Shown here: positions 16,650 to 26,342 of the stretch, piece by piece
Layout of the letters: the number at the start of each line of letters is the position of its first letter
Position numbering within the stretch: the first letter of the stretch is position 1
Source: MED-G105 sp038522945
GTDB taxonomy: Bacteria; Pseudomonadota; Alphaproteobacteria; Caulobacterales; Parvularculaceae
Assembly (NCBI GenBank): GCA_038522945.1
Contig: JBCBJV010000008.1
Span: forward strand, 1-64,000
DNA length: 64,000 bases
Direction: 5' to 3'
Made by a program: the position numbers and the translations under genes
The notes under the pieces: generated by a model
Told to the model about the DNA's origin: nothing
Seen by the model: only the letters and a program-made list of their open reading frames with translations
Databases searched by the model: none

Positions 16650-18224
16650 ATGACAGATACTGACCAAGCAATTGAATCCGAACGCGTTTTAATTGTCGAT
16701 TTCGGCAGTCAGGTGACCCAGCTGATCGCCCGGCGCCTGCGAGAGGCGGGCGTTTATTGCGAAATCCATCCCTATAACAAGGTCGACGCACCGTTTTTGT
16801 CGTCGTTTATCCCAAAAGCCGTGGTGCTTTCCGGCGGTCCAGCGAGCGTCGGCGCAGCGTTCTCTCCACGCGCAGAAGACCGGATCTTTTCGCTGGGCGT
16901 CCCAGTCCTCGGGATCTGTTATGGCGAGCAGGTCATGTGCGAACAATTGGGCGGTAAAGTGGAAACCGCCGATCATCGCGAATTCGGTCGGGCGAGCCTG
17001 GAAGTGAAAGAGGACTGCGCCCTATTTGACGGTGTCTGGCGCGCTGGGGAAACCCATACCGTCTGGATGAGCCATGGCGACCGGGTGATCGATATCCCAG
17101 AGGGATTCCGGGTTGTGGCAACGTCGGCCAATGCGCCGTTCGCAGCTATCGCCAATGAAGACGACCATTTCTATGCGGTGCAATTCCACCCTGAAGTGGT
17201 GCACACCCCCGATGGCGCAGCATTGCTGGCGAACTTTGTCCACAAAATTGCGGCGCTCAGCAGCAATTGGACCATGGCATCTTTCCGCCAGGAGGCGATT
17301 GATCGGATCCGTGCCCAGGTCGGCGACGGGAAGGTGATCTGCGGCCTGTCCGGAGGCGTGGATTCATCCGTCGCCGCCGTATTGATCCATGAGGCCATCG
17401 GCGATCAACTCACGTGCGTTTTTGTGGACACCGGGCTCATGCGCGCAGGCGAGGGAGACGAGGTGGTGCGGCTCTTCCGCGACGCCTACAACATTCCGCT
17501 GGTTCATGTGGAAGCGGAAACGACCTTTCTTGATCGCCTCGCCGGCATCGCTGACCCGGAGAAAAAGCGAAAAATCATCGGTGCGGCCTTTATCGATATC
17601 TTCGAGGAAGAAGCGGGCAAGATCGAAGGGGCACGCTTCCTTGCGCAAGGCACTCTCTACCCTGACGTTATTGAGAGCGTTTCCTTTGACGGCGGTCCGT
17701 CGGTGACTATCAAATCCCACCATAATGTGGGCGGCTTACCGGAGCGGATGAACCTCGACCTCGTTGAGCCTCTGCGCGAGCTCTTTAAAGATGAGGTCCG
17801 TGCCCTCGGCCGCGAGCTTGGCCTACCTGACCATTTTGTCGGCCGTCACCCGTTCCCCGGACCGGGGCTTGCAATCCGTATTCCCGGCGAAGTCACCAAA
17901 GAGAAAGCGGATCTCTTGCGCAAAGCTGATGCGATCTATCTCGACGAAATCCGCAATGCCGGCCTATACGATGCCATCTGGCAGGCCTTTAGCGTATTGC
18001 TACCAGTAAAGACCGTCGGCGTCATGGGAGACGAACGCACGTACGATCATGTCCTGGCTTTGCGCGCTGTCACGTCCGTCGATGGGATGACGGCAGATTA
18101 TTATCCATTTCCCCATGATTTCCTCGGGCAATGCGCCACACGGATTATCAATGAAGTGCGGGGCATCAACCGCGTCGTTTACGATGTTACTTCAAAGCCC
18201 CCAGGGACCATCGAGTGGGAGTAA
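16650..18224 (+). CDS. guaA: GMP synthase (glutamine-hydrolysing)
   Basis: A 524-residue enzyme aminating XMP to GMP. The class I amidotransferase domain has Cys90 in VLGICYGEQ and the FHPEV histidine-glutamate pair. The ATP pyrophosphatase domain begins at CGLSGGVDSSVAAV, and the C-terminal dimerisation domain ends at KPPGTIEWE, the canonical end. The residue after the GICYG loop is Glu rather than Met, a common alphaproteobacterial variant. No strong ribosome site is visible, but the start fits family length. It stands alone downstream of the guaB run. Confidence 0.97.
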   Translation: MTDTDQAIESERVLIVDFGSQVTQLIARRLREAGVYCEIHPYNKVDAPFLSSFIPKAVVLSGGPASVGAAFSPRAEDRIFSLGVPVLGICYGEQVMCEQLGGKVETADHREFGRASLEVKEDCALFDGVWRAGETHTVWMSHGDRVIDIPEGFRVVATSANAPFAAIANEDDHFYAVQFHPEVVHTPDGAALLANFVHKIAALSSNWTMASFRQEAIDRIRAQVGDGKVICGLSGGVDSSVAAVLIHEAIGDQLTCVFVDTGLMRAGEGDEVVRLFRDAYNIPLVHVEAETTFLDRLAGIADPEKKRKIIGAAFIDIFEEEAGKIEGARFLAQGTLYPDVIESVSFDGGPSVTIKSHHNVGGLPERMNLDLVEPLRELFKDEVRALGRELGLPDHFVGRHPFPGPGLAIRIPGEVTKEKADLLRKADAIYLDEIRNAGLYDAIWQAFSVLLPVKTVGVMGDERTYDHVLALRAVTSVDGMTADYYPFPHDFLGQCATRIINEVRGINRVVYDVTSKPPGTIEWE

Positions 18225-18308
18225 ACCCGAAAACGACCCTTTAGAGTTTTTGGACGTGGTTGCAAAATCAGGCTAATCTAGGCGCGATACAATCGGAGGA
18301 GCCGGCCC

Positions 18309-19421
18309 ATGAAAACCAGAGCAGCGATTGCCATTGCCCCGAACGAGCCCCTTGTCATCGAAGAGATCGACCTGGAAGGACCGAGAGCCGGCGAGGTGCT
18401 AGTGGAGATTATGGCGACCGGTATCTGCCACACCGACGCCTATACCTTGGAGGGCAAGGACAGCGAGGGGATCTTTCCGTCAATCCTTGGCCATGAAGGG
18501 GCAGGGATCGTGCGAGAAGTCGGGCCCGGCGTTACCTCGGTTGAACCAGGCGATCATGTAATCCCGCTCTACACAGCCGAATGCCGCCAGTGCAAAACCT
18601 GTCTTTCCCAGAAAAGCAATCTGTGTACGTCGGTGCGCGCGACACAAGGGAAAGGCGTAATGCCCGATGGGACAAGCCGGTTTTCGCGAAAAGGCGAAAC
18701 CCTCTACCATTATATGGGCTGCTCGACGTTTTCGAACTTTACGGTGCTCTCTGAATACTCCGTTGCCAAGATCCGCAAGGACGCCCCCTTTGACAAAGCC
18801 TGTTATGTGGGGTGCGGTGTCACAACCGGTGTCGGCGCTGTTGTCTGGACAGCCGGCGTCGAACCCGATGCAAATGTAGCAGTCTTTGGCCTCGGCGGTA
18901 TCGGGCTGAATGTGCTTCAGGGCGCACGCATGGTTGGTGCAAGCAAGATCATCGGGATCGATGTCAATCCTTCACGTGAATCGATTGCGCGCGATTTCGG
19001 GATGACCGACTTCATCAATGTGAATGAGGTGGGTGCTGATAATGTGGTCGGAAAAGTCATTGAACTGACAGACGGGGGCGCTGATTATTCTTTCGACTGC
19101 ACGGGCAATACCGATGTCATGCGTCAGGCGCTGGAATGCTGTCACCGCGGATGGGGTGAGTCCATTATTATTGGTGTGGCTGAAGCTGGAAAAGAAATCT
19201 CAACGCGGCCCTTCCAACTGGTCACGGGACGAGTGTGGAAAGGCACTGCCTTCGGCGGAGCAAGGGGCCGCACCGATACGCCCAAGGTCGTTGATTGGTA
19301 TATGGATAACAAGATCCAGATCGATCCGCTGATCACCCACACCATGCCGCTGGAAGAGATCAATACGGCATTCGACCTTATGCACGAGGGCAAGAGCATC
19401 CGGAGTGTGGTGATTTTTTAG
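18309..19421 (+). CDS. frmA: S-(hydroxymethyl)glutathione dehydrogenase (class III alcohol dehydrogenase)
   Basis: A 370-residue zinc alcohol dehydrogenase that oxidises the formaldehyde-glutathione adduct and can reduce S-nitrosoglutathione. The catalytic zinc site is CHTDAYTLEG with LGHEGAGIV, and the structural zinc site is ECRQCKTCLSQKSNLC. The NAD site is FGLGGIGLNVLQGA. The length is standard. GGAGGA lies 8-13 bases before the ATG. No dedicated regulator (FrmR or similar) or S-formylglutathione hydrolase gene is adjacent. It ends about 80 bases before the MscS-type gene. Confidence 0.96.
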   Translation: MKTRAAIAIAPNEPLVIEEIDLEGPRAGEVLVEIMATGICHTDAYTLEGKDSEGIFPSILGHEGAGIVREVGPGVTSVEPGDHVIPLYTAECRQCKTCLSQKSNLCTSVRATQGKGVMPDGTSRFSRKGETLYHYMGCSTFSNFTVLSEYSVAKIRKDAPFDKACYVGCGVTTGVGAVVWTAGVEPDANVAVFGLGGIGLNVLQGARMVGASKIIGIDVNPSRESIARDFGMTDFINVNEVGADNVVGKVIELTDGGADYSFDCTGNTDVMRQALECCHRGWGESIIIGVAEAGKEISTRPFQLVTGRVWKGTAFGGARGRTDTPKVVDWYMDNKIQIDPLITHTMPLEEINTAFDLMHEGKSIRSVVIF

Positions 19422-19499
19422 GGTGCTTTGTCAGCGGTGGCGATCACCGCCGGTTCCACTGTTCTTGTTTCTCGCCCTATTCAAAAAGAAGACGCGGCT

Positions 19500-22247
19500 A
19501 TGATGAAGTGGGCGCTCGCCCTGGCGGTGATGCTGATCAGTTTGGTCAACATTGCTCTAGCACAGGAAAAAACCGACAATCCAAACAGAGTTCTCGATGA
19601 CCAGCGCTCAACTCTCCAGGAAGTCAGGGGTGCTCTGGAGCAAGAAGAGCCCGCCGATCTCCAGGAGCTGCGTGATCAGTTGAGTGCCTCGCGCTCCTCG
19701 TTGGATGAATTCATCGCGACGCTCGAACTTGAAATTGAGGCCTTACCAGCACCGCCCCCTGACACAGCTGAGGCTTCAAAGGACGAGGCGCAGTCTGACA
19801 GCGCAGAAACACCTCAGAGTGATCAAGCTACCAATGAAATCGAAACGCTGGACCGTTCCGAAGAATTGGAACGCCGGGAAGAAATAGAGGGTTATATTCA
19901 GGATGCGATCGATCTGGTCTCCAAATTTGACAGGCTGTCGTCAGAAATCGCGTCTCGCCAACGACTAATCGAATTGCAGGCAGGGGTAGACGAGCGCAGG
20001 TCGGCAATCTCAACCATTGAAACGGCTCTTACCAACCCTGATCTGGGCGCCGATTATATTGCACTAAGGGAACAGCTCCGATCACTGAAGACAGCCTCAA
20101 ATGAAGCAATCGCCCCACTGCGCGAGTCCCGCGGTGAGGTTCGTGCCGATCTTGATCGTTTGGGCCCAGCGCCCGAGGCGGAAGTCGAGGAGCTGCCTGA
20201 AATCTCCGCCGAGAGAGAAGCCTTAACGCTCGCTCTTGTCCAAGAAGACGCAATCGTGCGGCAATCAGAGCTGAATATTGCAGAAATTGATCGCCTACTG
20301 AACGATATCACAACGCTGAGGCGCGACCAATTCTATGGAGCTGTACTCTCACGTGCAGGTTTTCCGTTCCGCCCGAGTGTCGTCCAGTCCGCATACAATA
20401 ACTTTTTGAATGGGCTGCAGAGTGTTGCCAAAGATCGAGAGGTCTGGCGTACGCGGAAAAGTCAGGCAGGTTCGATTTGGCAAAGCTATGGCATCATCGC
20501 TCTGAGTTTGGCCGTTGGTCTGTTTCTTTTCGGGCCCACGCGGCGCTGGGCATCAAGCCGCATCTTGTCCCAGCTTGAAACTCTTGAGCCGACACCGGGA
20601 CGCAGGGCAGGCGCGGTGATTGTTAGAGTCCTGGCGCGCGCCATCCCGGGGTTCATTGCTGGGGCGATCGTCTTCAAGACTCTTCAATTGCAATGGGTCA
20701 TCAATGAAGCAACGGAACCAGTGGCCCGGAATCTCTGGTTCGGTTTTCTCGCCCTGTTGGTGGTTGATTCCGCAGCGAGCGCGGTTTTTGCACCAGGAAC
20801 GCCGGGTTGGCGCCTGGTTCCACTCCAGAAAATAAGCGGTCAAGTCATCCGCATTTCCCTGTTGATTCTCGTTTTTATTTTCTTCGCTGACCGCACCCTT
20901 GAAGCGGGCGCAGCCATATATGGCGGAAACCAGGAACTAGCCCGCGTTCAAAGCGCGGTTATTGCCATCTTGATGTCAATCGAATTCTTTATACTGACGA
21001 GTAAATCGTTTTGGCATATGGCCGAAGGCCGGGAAGACGCGATTTCAACCGAAGCAAAGTCCTTCTGGCGCATGTGCCGACGGATTTTGAGACTGTCGGC
21101 CATCGCGATCCTCGGTGCCATCGTCTTTGGTTATGTCGCGCTCGCACACTACGCGGCGACCCGCATTTTCATGCTGGCCGGTCTCCTGGCGCTTGGCCTT
21201 TTCATGAAGCTTATCGCCCATGAAGTACTCCGGGCCTTCGATCGATCCCTTGCTGGCAAGACCGACCAGAATAACGACGAAGAAACAGATCAGGAAGGCC
21301 TGGTATTCTTCTGGATCGGCGTGTTTCTGGACCTGGTCATTTTTGCAGCGTTGACCCCTGTCGCTTTCCTCGCCCTTGGCGCCGATTGGGCCGATGTCAG
21401 GGACGTCGTCCAAGACGCTTTTTTTGGCTTCAAGATCGGCAATTTCACGATCTCTATTTCCAAGATCTTGAGCGCACTGGCGATTTTCGTCCTAATCCTC
21501 GGGGTCACGCGCTTTCTTCAAAGAACAGGCGAAAGGAGCTTTTTCCCGCGTACACGGATGGATATCGGTGTGCAGAACTCGCTCAAGACGATGATGGGCT
21601 ATGTTGGTCTATTGATCGCGTTGGTTGCGGGGATCAGCGTTCTTGGCTTCAACCTTTCTAATCTGGCGATTATTGCAGGGGCCCTGTCGGTCGGTATCGG
21701 CTTCGGGCTTCAGTCCATCGTCAGTAATTTCGTTTCCGGCCTGATCCTGCTATTCGAACGGCCCATTAAAGTTGGGGACTGGATTGTGACAAGCTCCGGG
21801 GAGGGCATCGTCAAAAGCATAAATGTACGTTCCACAGAAATTGAGACCTTCGACCGCTCCTCGGTGATTGTTCCAAACTCTGAATTGGTCACAGGTACCG
21901 TTACAAACTGGACCTACAAAAACAAAATGGGCCGCGTCGTGATCCCGGTCGGTGTGTCTTACGATGCAGACCCTGAGCTTGTTATTCGCTTGCTCGAAGA
22001 AGTGGGCAAAGAGTCGCCCGTGTTGTTGTCGTATCCAGAACCATTCGTGTACTTCGGGGGTTTCGGAGATAGCTCGCTTGATTTCGACTTACGCGGCTAC
22101 GTGCGCGATATCGGATCGTCTTTATCCGCTCGGACCGCTCTGCGCGTGGCGATCTTCAAAAAGCTAAATGAAGCCGGGATCGAGATCCCGTTTCCACAGC
22201 GGGACTTGCACGTTAAGTCGGAAGGAATGACGGGGCGGCCTACCTGA
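19500..22247 (+). CDS. Large mechanosensitive channel, MscK/DUF3772 type
   Basis: A 915-residue protein. The likely start is ATG 19500 (or the adjacent ATG at 19503), giving a signal peptide MMKWALALAVMLISLVNIALAQ. A periplasmic, coiled-coil region follows (about residues 24-340, with a DUF3772-like part). A multi-helix membrane section covers about 345-715. The MscS core follows (about 710-900), including GFNLSNLAIIAGALSVGIGF, FERPIKVGDWI and VPNSELVTGTVTNW. It would open under membrane tension to protect against osmotic shock. An upstream in-frame TTG at 19428 would add 24 residues without a ribosome site. Confidence 0.88.
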   Translation: MMKWALALAVMLISLVNIALAQEKTDNPNRVLDDQRSTLQEVRGALEQEEPADLQELRDQLSASRSSLDEFIATLELEIEALPAPPPDTAEASKDEAQSDSAETPQSDQATNEIETLDRSEELERREEIEGYIQDAIDLVSKFDRLSSEIASRQRLIELQAGVDERRSAISTIETALTNPDLGADYIALREQLRSLKTASNEAIAPLRESRGEVRADLDRLGPAPEAEVEELPEISAEREALTLALVQEDAIVRQSELNIAEIDRLLNDITTLRRDQFYGAVLSRAGFPFRPSVVQSAYNNFLNGLQSVAKDREVWRTRKSQAGSIWQSYGIIALSLAVGLFLFGPTRRWASSRILSQLETLEPTPGRRAGAVIVRVLARAIPGFIAGAIVFKTLQLQWVINEATEPVARNLWFGFLALLVVDSAASAVFAPGTPGWRLVPLQKISGQVIRISLLILVFIFFADRTLEAGAAIYGGNQELARVQSAVIAILMSIEFFILTSKSFWHMAEGREDAISTEAKSFWRMCRRILRLSAIAILGAIVFGYVALAHYAATRIFMLAGLLALGLFMKLIAHEVLRAFDRSLAGKTDQNNDEETDQEGLVFFWIGVFLDLVIFAALTPVAFLALGADWADVRDVVQDAFFGFKIGNFTISISKILSALAIFVLILGVTRFLQRTGERSFFPRTRMDIGVQNSLKTMMGYVGLLIALVAGISVLGFNLSNLAIIAGALSVGIGFGLQSIVSNFVSGLILLFERPIKVGDWIVTSSGEGIVKSINVRSTEIETFDRSSVIVPNSELVTGTVTNWTYKNKMGRVVIPVGVSYDADPELVIRLLEEVGKESPVLLSYPEPFVYFGGFGDSSLDFDLRGYVRDIGSSLSARTALRVAIFKKLNEAGIEIPFPQRDLHVKSEGMTGRPT

Positions 22248-22361
22248 AGCGATACAGCGCGAAGGTCAAAGCCTTGCCTATGAGAAATTCAGACCACCAT
22301 ACAATTCAGCGACACTGACGACTTATAAGCAGGAATGGACCCAATCTGGGATTACGTTTGT

Positions 22362-22381
22362 CGCACAATTTATATTGTACG
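22362..22381. promoter_or_regulatory. Operator-like palindrome CG-N-ACAAT-N4-ATTGT-N-CG
   Basis: A near-perfect 20-base dyad lies between two convergent genes, 10 bases after the DoxX-like stop. The half-sites are CGCACAAT and ATTGTACG around TTAT. No T-run makes it a terminator in either direction. It has the look of a transcription-factor site, but no promoter is expected here, so its role is open. Confidence 0.3.
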
Positions 22382-22391
22382 AAATTATGAC

Positions 22392-22793
22392 TTACCGACC
22401 AATAGTCAAAATCGTATCTTCGTCGCGCATGATGAACAAGGCAATCAAGGCGCCCAGCACCGGGATAGCGGCAATGAAAAGATGGTTCGGGCCTTCGAAT
22501 GGGTTGATGAGCCGCTCATAGGTCAGCGCCGTGCCGACACCGTGGATCACCATCAAAAATCCGTAAGACCAGAACCGTGCAATCCCGAAAAAGAAGCCTG
22601 CGATCGCGAGCACTTGCAGCGCGCCAATCGCATAAGACGCGGTCAACGGCAGGTTCTCCACCAAGTAGAACGCCTTCCAGATCGCAACGGTCGTTTCCGG
22701 CTTAATGAACTTTTCCGCGGCCCACACCGCAAAGAAAATGGTGAGCGTTAAGCGCAGAACAAACAGCGCGAGGCTTAATTTTGATGACGTCAT
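22392..22793 (-). CDS. DoxX-like membrane protein
   Basis: A 133-residue protein with four membrane helices (about residues 6-25, 50-70, 76-96 and 105-122). The pattern of RLTLTIFFAVWAAEKFIKPE in helix 1 resembles DoxX/DoxD-type proteins. No catalytic residues can be assigned. It is the last gene on the minus strand after the MBL hydrolase, from which it is separated by 141 bases, so it may have its own promoter. Confidence 0.65.
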   Translation of the reverse strand: MTSSKLSLALFVLRLTLTIFFAVWAAEKFIKPETTVAIWKAFYLVENLPLTASYAIGALQVLAIAGFFFGIARFWSYGFLMVIHGVGTALTYERLINPFEGPNHLFIAAIPVLGALIALFIMRDEDTILTIGR

Positions 22794-22934
22794 AAAAGGC
22801 CCCCAGCTATGCGTTAGGCGCGCTTTGGCGCGCGCATCTTTATCAGTGTCGCTGGGTAGCGCTGCAGGGTTCCCAGAACAAGGGCGCCCACGTCGACGTG
22901 ATCGATCGTGACAGCGTTAAAGATCATTTGATGG

Positions 22935-23783
22935 TCAAAACGATAACTCCATACCGTCATAAGCCACAACAACGTGCTCCGGTAGAAGTTTTGAGACAGC
23001 ATCATAGTCCATCGAGTTATGCAAATTAGTCAGTACAGCGCGGCGTGGTTTGAGGCGCTCAATCCAGCCGAGTGTCTTCTCTAGGTGCGCGTGGGTACCG
23101 TGGGGCTTGATTTGCAGTGCATCAACAATCCAGAGATCAAGCCCCTCCAGCAGGTCAAAACTCTCTTCCGGAAGTTCATGGACATCACTTGAATAGGCCA
23201 TCGTGCCGAAACGAAAGCCAAGCGAGTCGACGGGCCCGTGGCCTTGCAAAAATGGGGTGAACGGAACCTCCCCGGACGGACCATCAATTTGACGGGTCTC
23301 GCCCATGGCTGGCATCGGTACTTCTTCCAGGATTGGCGGATACCACGAACCCTCCGGCTGGCGAAAGCAGTAGGAGAACCGGTGCAAGAGCTCGCCAGCG
23401 GTATCGCGATCGATCCACACCGGCATACGCTTTTTCATGCGATGCACCATGGCGCGCAGGTCATCGAGCCCATGGGTTTGGTCCGCATGATGATGAGTGA
23501 TGAGGACGGCATCAAGGCGTGCGCACCCCGCCACCAACAACTGTTCGCGCATGTCAGGTGAGGTATCGACCAACACCGATGTGACCGCGTTTCGGTCGTC
23601 AAAGCGAGTTTCCGGATGGCGCCGTTCAACAAGCACCGAACATCGTGTCCGCCGGTTACGCGGCTCGGAAGGGTCGCATACCCCCCAATCGCCATGGCCA
23701 TCATCACCGCCAAGGCGCGGCACGCCTCCTGAGGAGCCGCAACCAAGGATCCTCACCCGAAATTCATGGACATCGCCGCTCAT
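22935..23783 (-). CDS. MBL-fold metal-dependent hydrolase (PhnP-like)
   Basis: A 282-residue metallo-beta-lactamase-fold protein. It begins with the LGCGSSGGVPRLGG loop and contains the metal-binding THHHADQTHGLDDLRAM segment, in which the usual final DH of HxHxDH is DQ. AVLTNLHNSMDYDAV supplies a later histidine. Similar proteins act as phosphodiesterases on small substrates. Its ATG overlaps the tatD stop by four bases. It ends the tightly coupled leftward operon; its exact substrate is unknown. Confidence 0.85.
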   Translation of the reverse strand: MSGDVHEFRVRILGCGSSGGVPRLGGDDGHGDWGVCDPSEPRNRRTRCSVLVERRHPETRFDDRNAVTSVLVDTSPDMREQLLVAGCARLDAVLITHHHADQTHGLDDLRAMVHRMKKRMPVWIDRDTAGELLHRFSYCFRQPEGSWYPPILEEVPMPAMGETRQIDGPSGEVPFTPFLQGHGPVDSLGFRFGTMAYSSDVHELPEESFDLLEGLDLWIVDALQIKPHGTHAHLEKTLGWIERLKPRRAVLTNLHNSMDYDAVSKLLPEHVVVAYDGMELSF

Positions 23784-24610
23784 TTGGGCGCTTCCCCCTG
23801 CCCTGGATCGGCTTGCTCCGCATCAAGATCGCGGGCAGCACGGGGAAACAGGCGAAAGAAATTATCGGTGGTGAGGGCTGCGGCTTCGCCAAAACTGAGC
23901 CCGAGCAATTCGCCAAGTTTCGTTGCCACATGGGGCAGATACGAAGGCTCATTGACCCGGCCACGCATGGGCACGGGGGCAAGATAGGGGCAGTCGGTTT
24001 CGATGATGATCCGCTCCAACGGCATTTTTACCGCAACAGAACGCACATCCTCTGCATTTTTGAAAGTGATGATCCCACTAAAGGCAATATACCCACCCAT
24101 TTCCATGACCGCCTCCGCAAGCGGAAGCCCGCTTGTGTAGCAATGGAGCAGCGGCGTGAACGAGCGCTCTTTCATCGCTTCCGTTAGAAGGCGGAGCATA
24201 TCATCATCGGCATCGCGGGTATGGATAATCAAAGGCAAGCCAGTTTCCTGAGCCGCTTCAATATGTTTGCGGAAGACGATCTGCTGGTCTTCTTTTGGCG
24301 AGTGATTATAGTAGTAATCAAGGCCGCATTCACCGATCCCAACCACGTCATCATCCGCGGCCAGATCAACAAGGAAGTCAGACGTTAGATCCTGGTGGTC
24401 TATCGCATAATGCGGATGAGCACCAACAGATCGCCAGATATGCTTATCTTGGATACTAATTGCCTTGATCGCGTCTGTTGACGCAATTTTGTCGGAAATA
24501 GTCAGCATATAGGTGACGCCTTTTGCTCGAGCGCGCTCGATAATCCCAGCGACATCTTCTTCAAACTGCGTCGCATGCAGATTAACATGGCTATCTACCA
24601 GAATGCTCAT
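23780..24610 (-). CDS. tatD: TatD family hydrolase
   Basis: A 276-residue TIM-barrel metallohydrolase, probably a 3'-5' exonuclease or deoxyribonuclease. Conserved elements include GECGLDYYYNHS, HTRDADDD, LHCYTSG and IETDCPYLAPVPMRGRVNEP. The first metal motif reads DSHVNLH, where most TatD proteins have DSHCHLD, so the second histidine of the HxH pair is Asn here. The start overlaps the holB stop by four bases (ATGA) and its stop overlaps the MBL gene. Whether the motif change alters metal binding is not known. Confidence 0.9.
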   Translation of the reverse strand: MSILVDSHVNLHATQFEEDVAGIIERARAKGVTYMLTISDKIASTDAIKAISIQDKHIWRSVGAHPHYAIDHQDLTSDFLVDLAADDDVVGIGECGLDYYYNHSPKEDQQIVFRKHIEAAQETGLPLIIHTRDADDDMLRLLTEAMKERSFTPLLHCYTSGLPLAEAVMEMGGYIAFSGIITFKNAEDVRSVAVKMPLERIIIETDCPYLAPVPMRGRVNEPSYLPHVATKLGELLGLSFGEAAALTTDNFFRLFPRAARDLDAEQADPGQGEAPK

Positions 24611-25671
24611 GAAACGCGGGCTCCAGCCGCAACGCCCCGGTCCACGCCGGTCAGTATCCGGTGAGCAGCCAAAATAACCTGGGTCCGATCAAGATTAACC
24701 CGCGCACCGCGGTCAAAGAGCGCGGTTAGTGCCTCACGAGCAGCTAAGCGGTGCTCGATTTGTGCAGACTTGGTCCCCGCCATGCACTCATCGACAATTG
24801 AGGCCGACAGACGGCTCAACAAAAGCTGCTGAAATAGATCCCACATCGTCTCAGCGCCCTTTGCCGATAGTGCAGTCGCAATCCGCAATGCCTGTTCCAG
24901 CTGACCTGCGCCGAGAAATCTATCCACAAGTTTCAGCACGGCCTCCCCCTCACCCGCCGCTAATGACAACGCAAAGCCCGGCCGCCCGCCGGAAGCGAGG
25001 GCCGCCGATTTGGCAAGCTCAGGCGCTATGCCCTCGGCGATCAGAAAGCGCTCCACCTCGTCCAGGGTCGTTGGTGTCAGGACAATTTTCCTGCAGCGGG
25101 AACGAATGGTCGGCAAAAGCCGTCCTGGCACTGATGTTAGAAGCAATAGCGCCGTATTCGCGGGTGGTTCTTCTAATGTCTTGAGGAGCGCATTTGCGGC
25201 ATTCGTGTTCATATCGTCGGCCGTGTCGACAATGGCAAGGCGATTGCCCCCCATGGCCGAAGTATAGGTCATGAATTGATTGAGCTGTCTAATGGTCTCA
25301 ACAGAAATCTCTGTGCTGAGTTTTTGGGTCTTTGGATTTACCTGACGCTCGGCGACAAACAGATCGGGGTGACTTCGCGAAGCAACAAGTTTTGCGATTT
25401 GTGCATCCTGAAGTGACATCAGATTAGCGGGCCCGGATCCCATATCCAGCTGAGGCATCATGGGAGAGAGATAGGCCCGTGCTACTGCATACGCAAAGCT
25501 CGCTTTCCCTATACCTTCCGGCCCCTGAACAAGCCAGCCATTGGCAAACTGGCGACGCGCGATCAATTGCGCAATCATCGACGCTTCTGCGTTATGGCCA
25601 ACGAGGCTTTGTCTTAGTTCAGGGGCGACAAATGCTGCCGGCACTGCATCATCGTCTTTTGACTTTGCCAT
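24607..25671 (-). CDS. holB: DNA polymerase III delta' subunit
   Basis: A 354-residue clamp-loader subunit. It opens with PELRQSLVGHNAEASMIAQLIARR and has a Walker A-like GPEGIGKASFAYAVARAYL. The conserved sensor region contains ANALLKTLEEPPANTALLLLTS and LLPTIRSRCRKIVL. Delta' supports loading of the sliding clamp during replication. It lies between tmk (five bases away) and tatD (overlap). In many alphaproteobacteria metG sits between holB and tatD; it is absent here. Confidence 0.93.
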   Translation of the reverse strand: MAKSKDDDAVPAAFVAPELRQSLVGHNAEASMIAQLIARRQFANGWLVQGPEGIGKASFAYAVARAYLSPMMPQLDMGSGPANLMSLQDAQIAKLVASRSHPDLFVAERQVNPKTQKLSTEISVETIRQLNQFMTYTSAMGGNRLAIVDTADDMNTNAANALLKTLEEPPANTALLLLTSVPGRLLPTIRSRCRKIVLTPTTLDEVERFLIAEGIAPELAKSAALASGGRPGFALSLAAGEGEAVLKLVDRFLGAGQLEQALRIATALSAKGAETMWDLFQQLLLSRLSASIVDECMAGTKSAQIEHRLAAREALTALFDRGARVNLDRTQVILAAHRILTGVDRGVAAGARVS

Positions 25672-25676
25672 GGGTC

Positions 25677-26342
25677 TTAGGCTCCCGAGACGAGATGAAA
25701 GCGGGTAGAAACCGCATCCCAGATATCTTGGTGAATTTCACCAATCGAACGGTTTGCGTCAATCAGGATGTGGGTCTTAGGGTTTGCCGTCGCGATGGTC
25801 CGGAAACCATTGATGACAGCCTCCTGAAAACCGGCTCCCTTCCGCTCAAAGCGGTCTTCCGTACCCCCACGGTTAGTTGCTCTGGACGTTGCCTCCACCA
25901 ATCCCGCATCAAGAACGATAGTAAGATCGGGTCCGTCCCCGTCTACCACCAGGCCATCGATCGTTTCAATGACCTCCAGATCGACCTGCCCAGCATGACC
26001 TTGATAGGCACGTGTCGAATCTGAAAAACGATCACACAACACGATTTCGCCGCGGGCGCGGGCCGGGTTAATGGTCCTGGTCAGGTGATCGTGGCGAGCC
26101 GCATAGACAAGAAGGGTCTCACTGAGGGCCGTATAACGATCCGGGTCCCCGGAAACGATGAGAGCTCGGATATCTTCCGCCCCCGGACTGCCTCCCGGTT
26201 CTCTTGTCATCAAAACGGACCGACCCGTTTCCCTTAATCGAACTGCCAGGCGGTTAATCTGTGTCGTCTTGCCGGCCCCGTCGCCCCCTTCAAAGACGAT
26301 AAAAGGGGCCCTCCCATTTTGGTCAGCGGTTGGTGCCACCAC
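25677..26342 (-). CDS. tmk: Thymidylate kinase
   Basis: A 221-residue kinase that phosphorylates dTMP to dTDP. The P-loop is FEGGDGAGKTTQINRLA, followed by TREPGG with the DR-type motif in LCDRFSDSTRAYQG. The length is typical. The start is one of two consecutive GTG codons, immediately after the dacC stop with no gap, so translation is probably coupled. It is the third gene in the rlpA-dacC-tmk-holB-tatD operon. Confidence 0.95.
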   Translation of the reverse strand: MVAPTADQNGRAPFIVFEGGDGAGKTTQINRLAVRLRETGRSVLMTREPGGSPGAEDIRALIVSGDPDRYTALSETLLVYAARHDHLTRTINPARARGEIVLCDRFSDSTRAYQGHAGQVDLEVIETIDGLVVDGDGPDLTIVLDAGLVEATSRATNRGGTEDRFERKGAGFQEAVINGFRTIATANPKTHILIDANRSIGEIHQDIWDAVSTRFHLVSGA

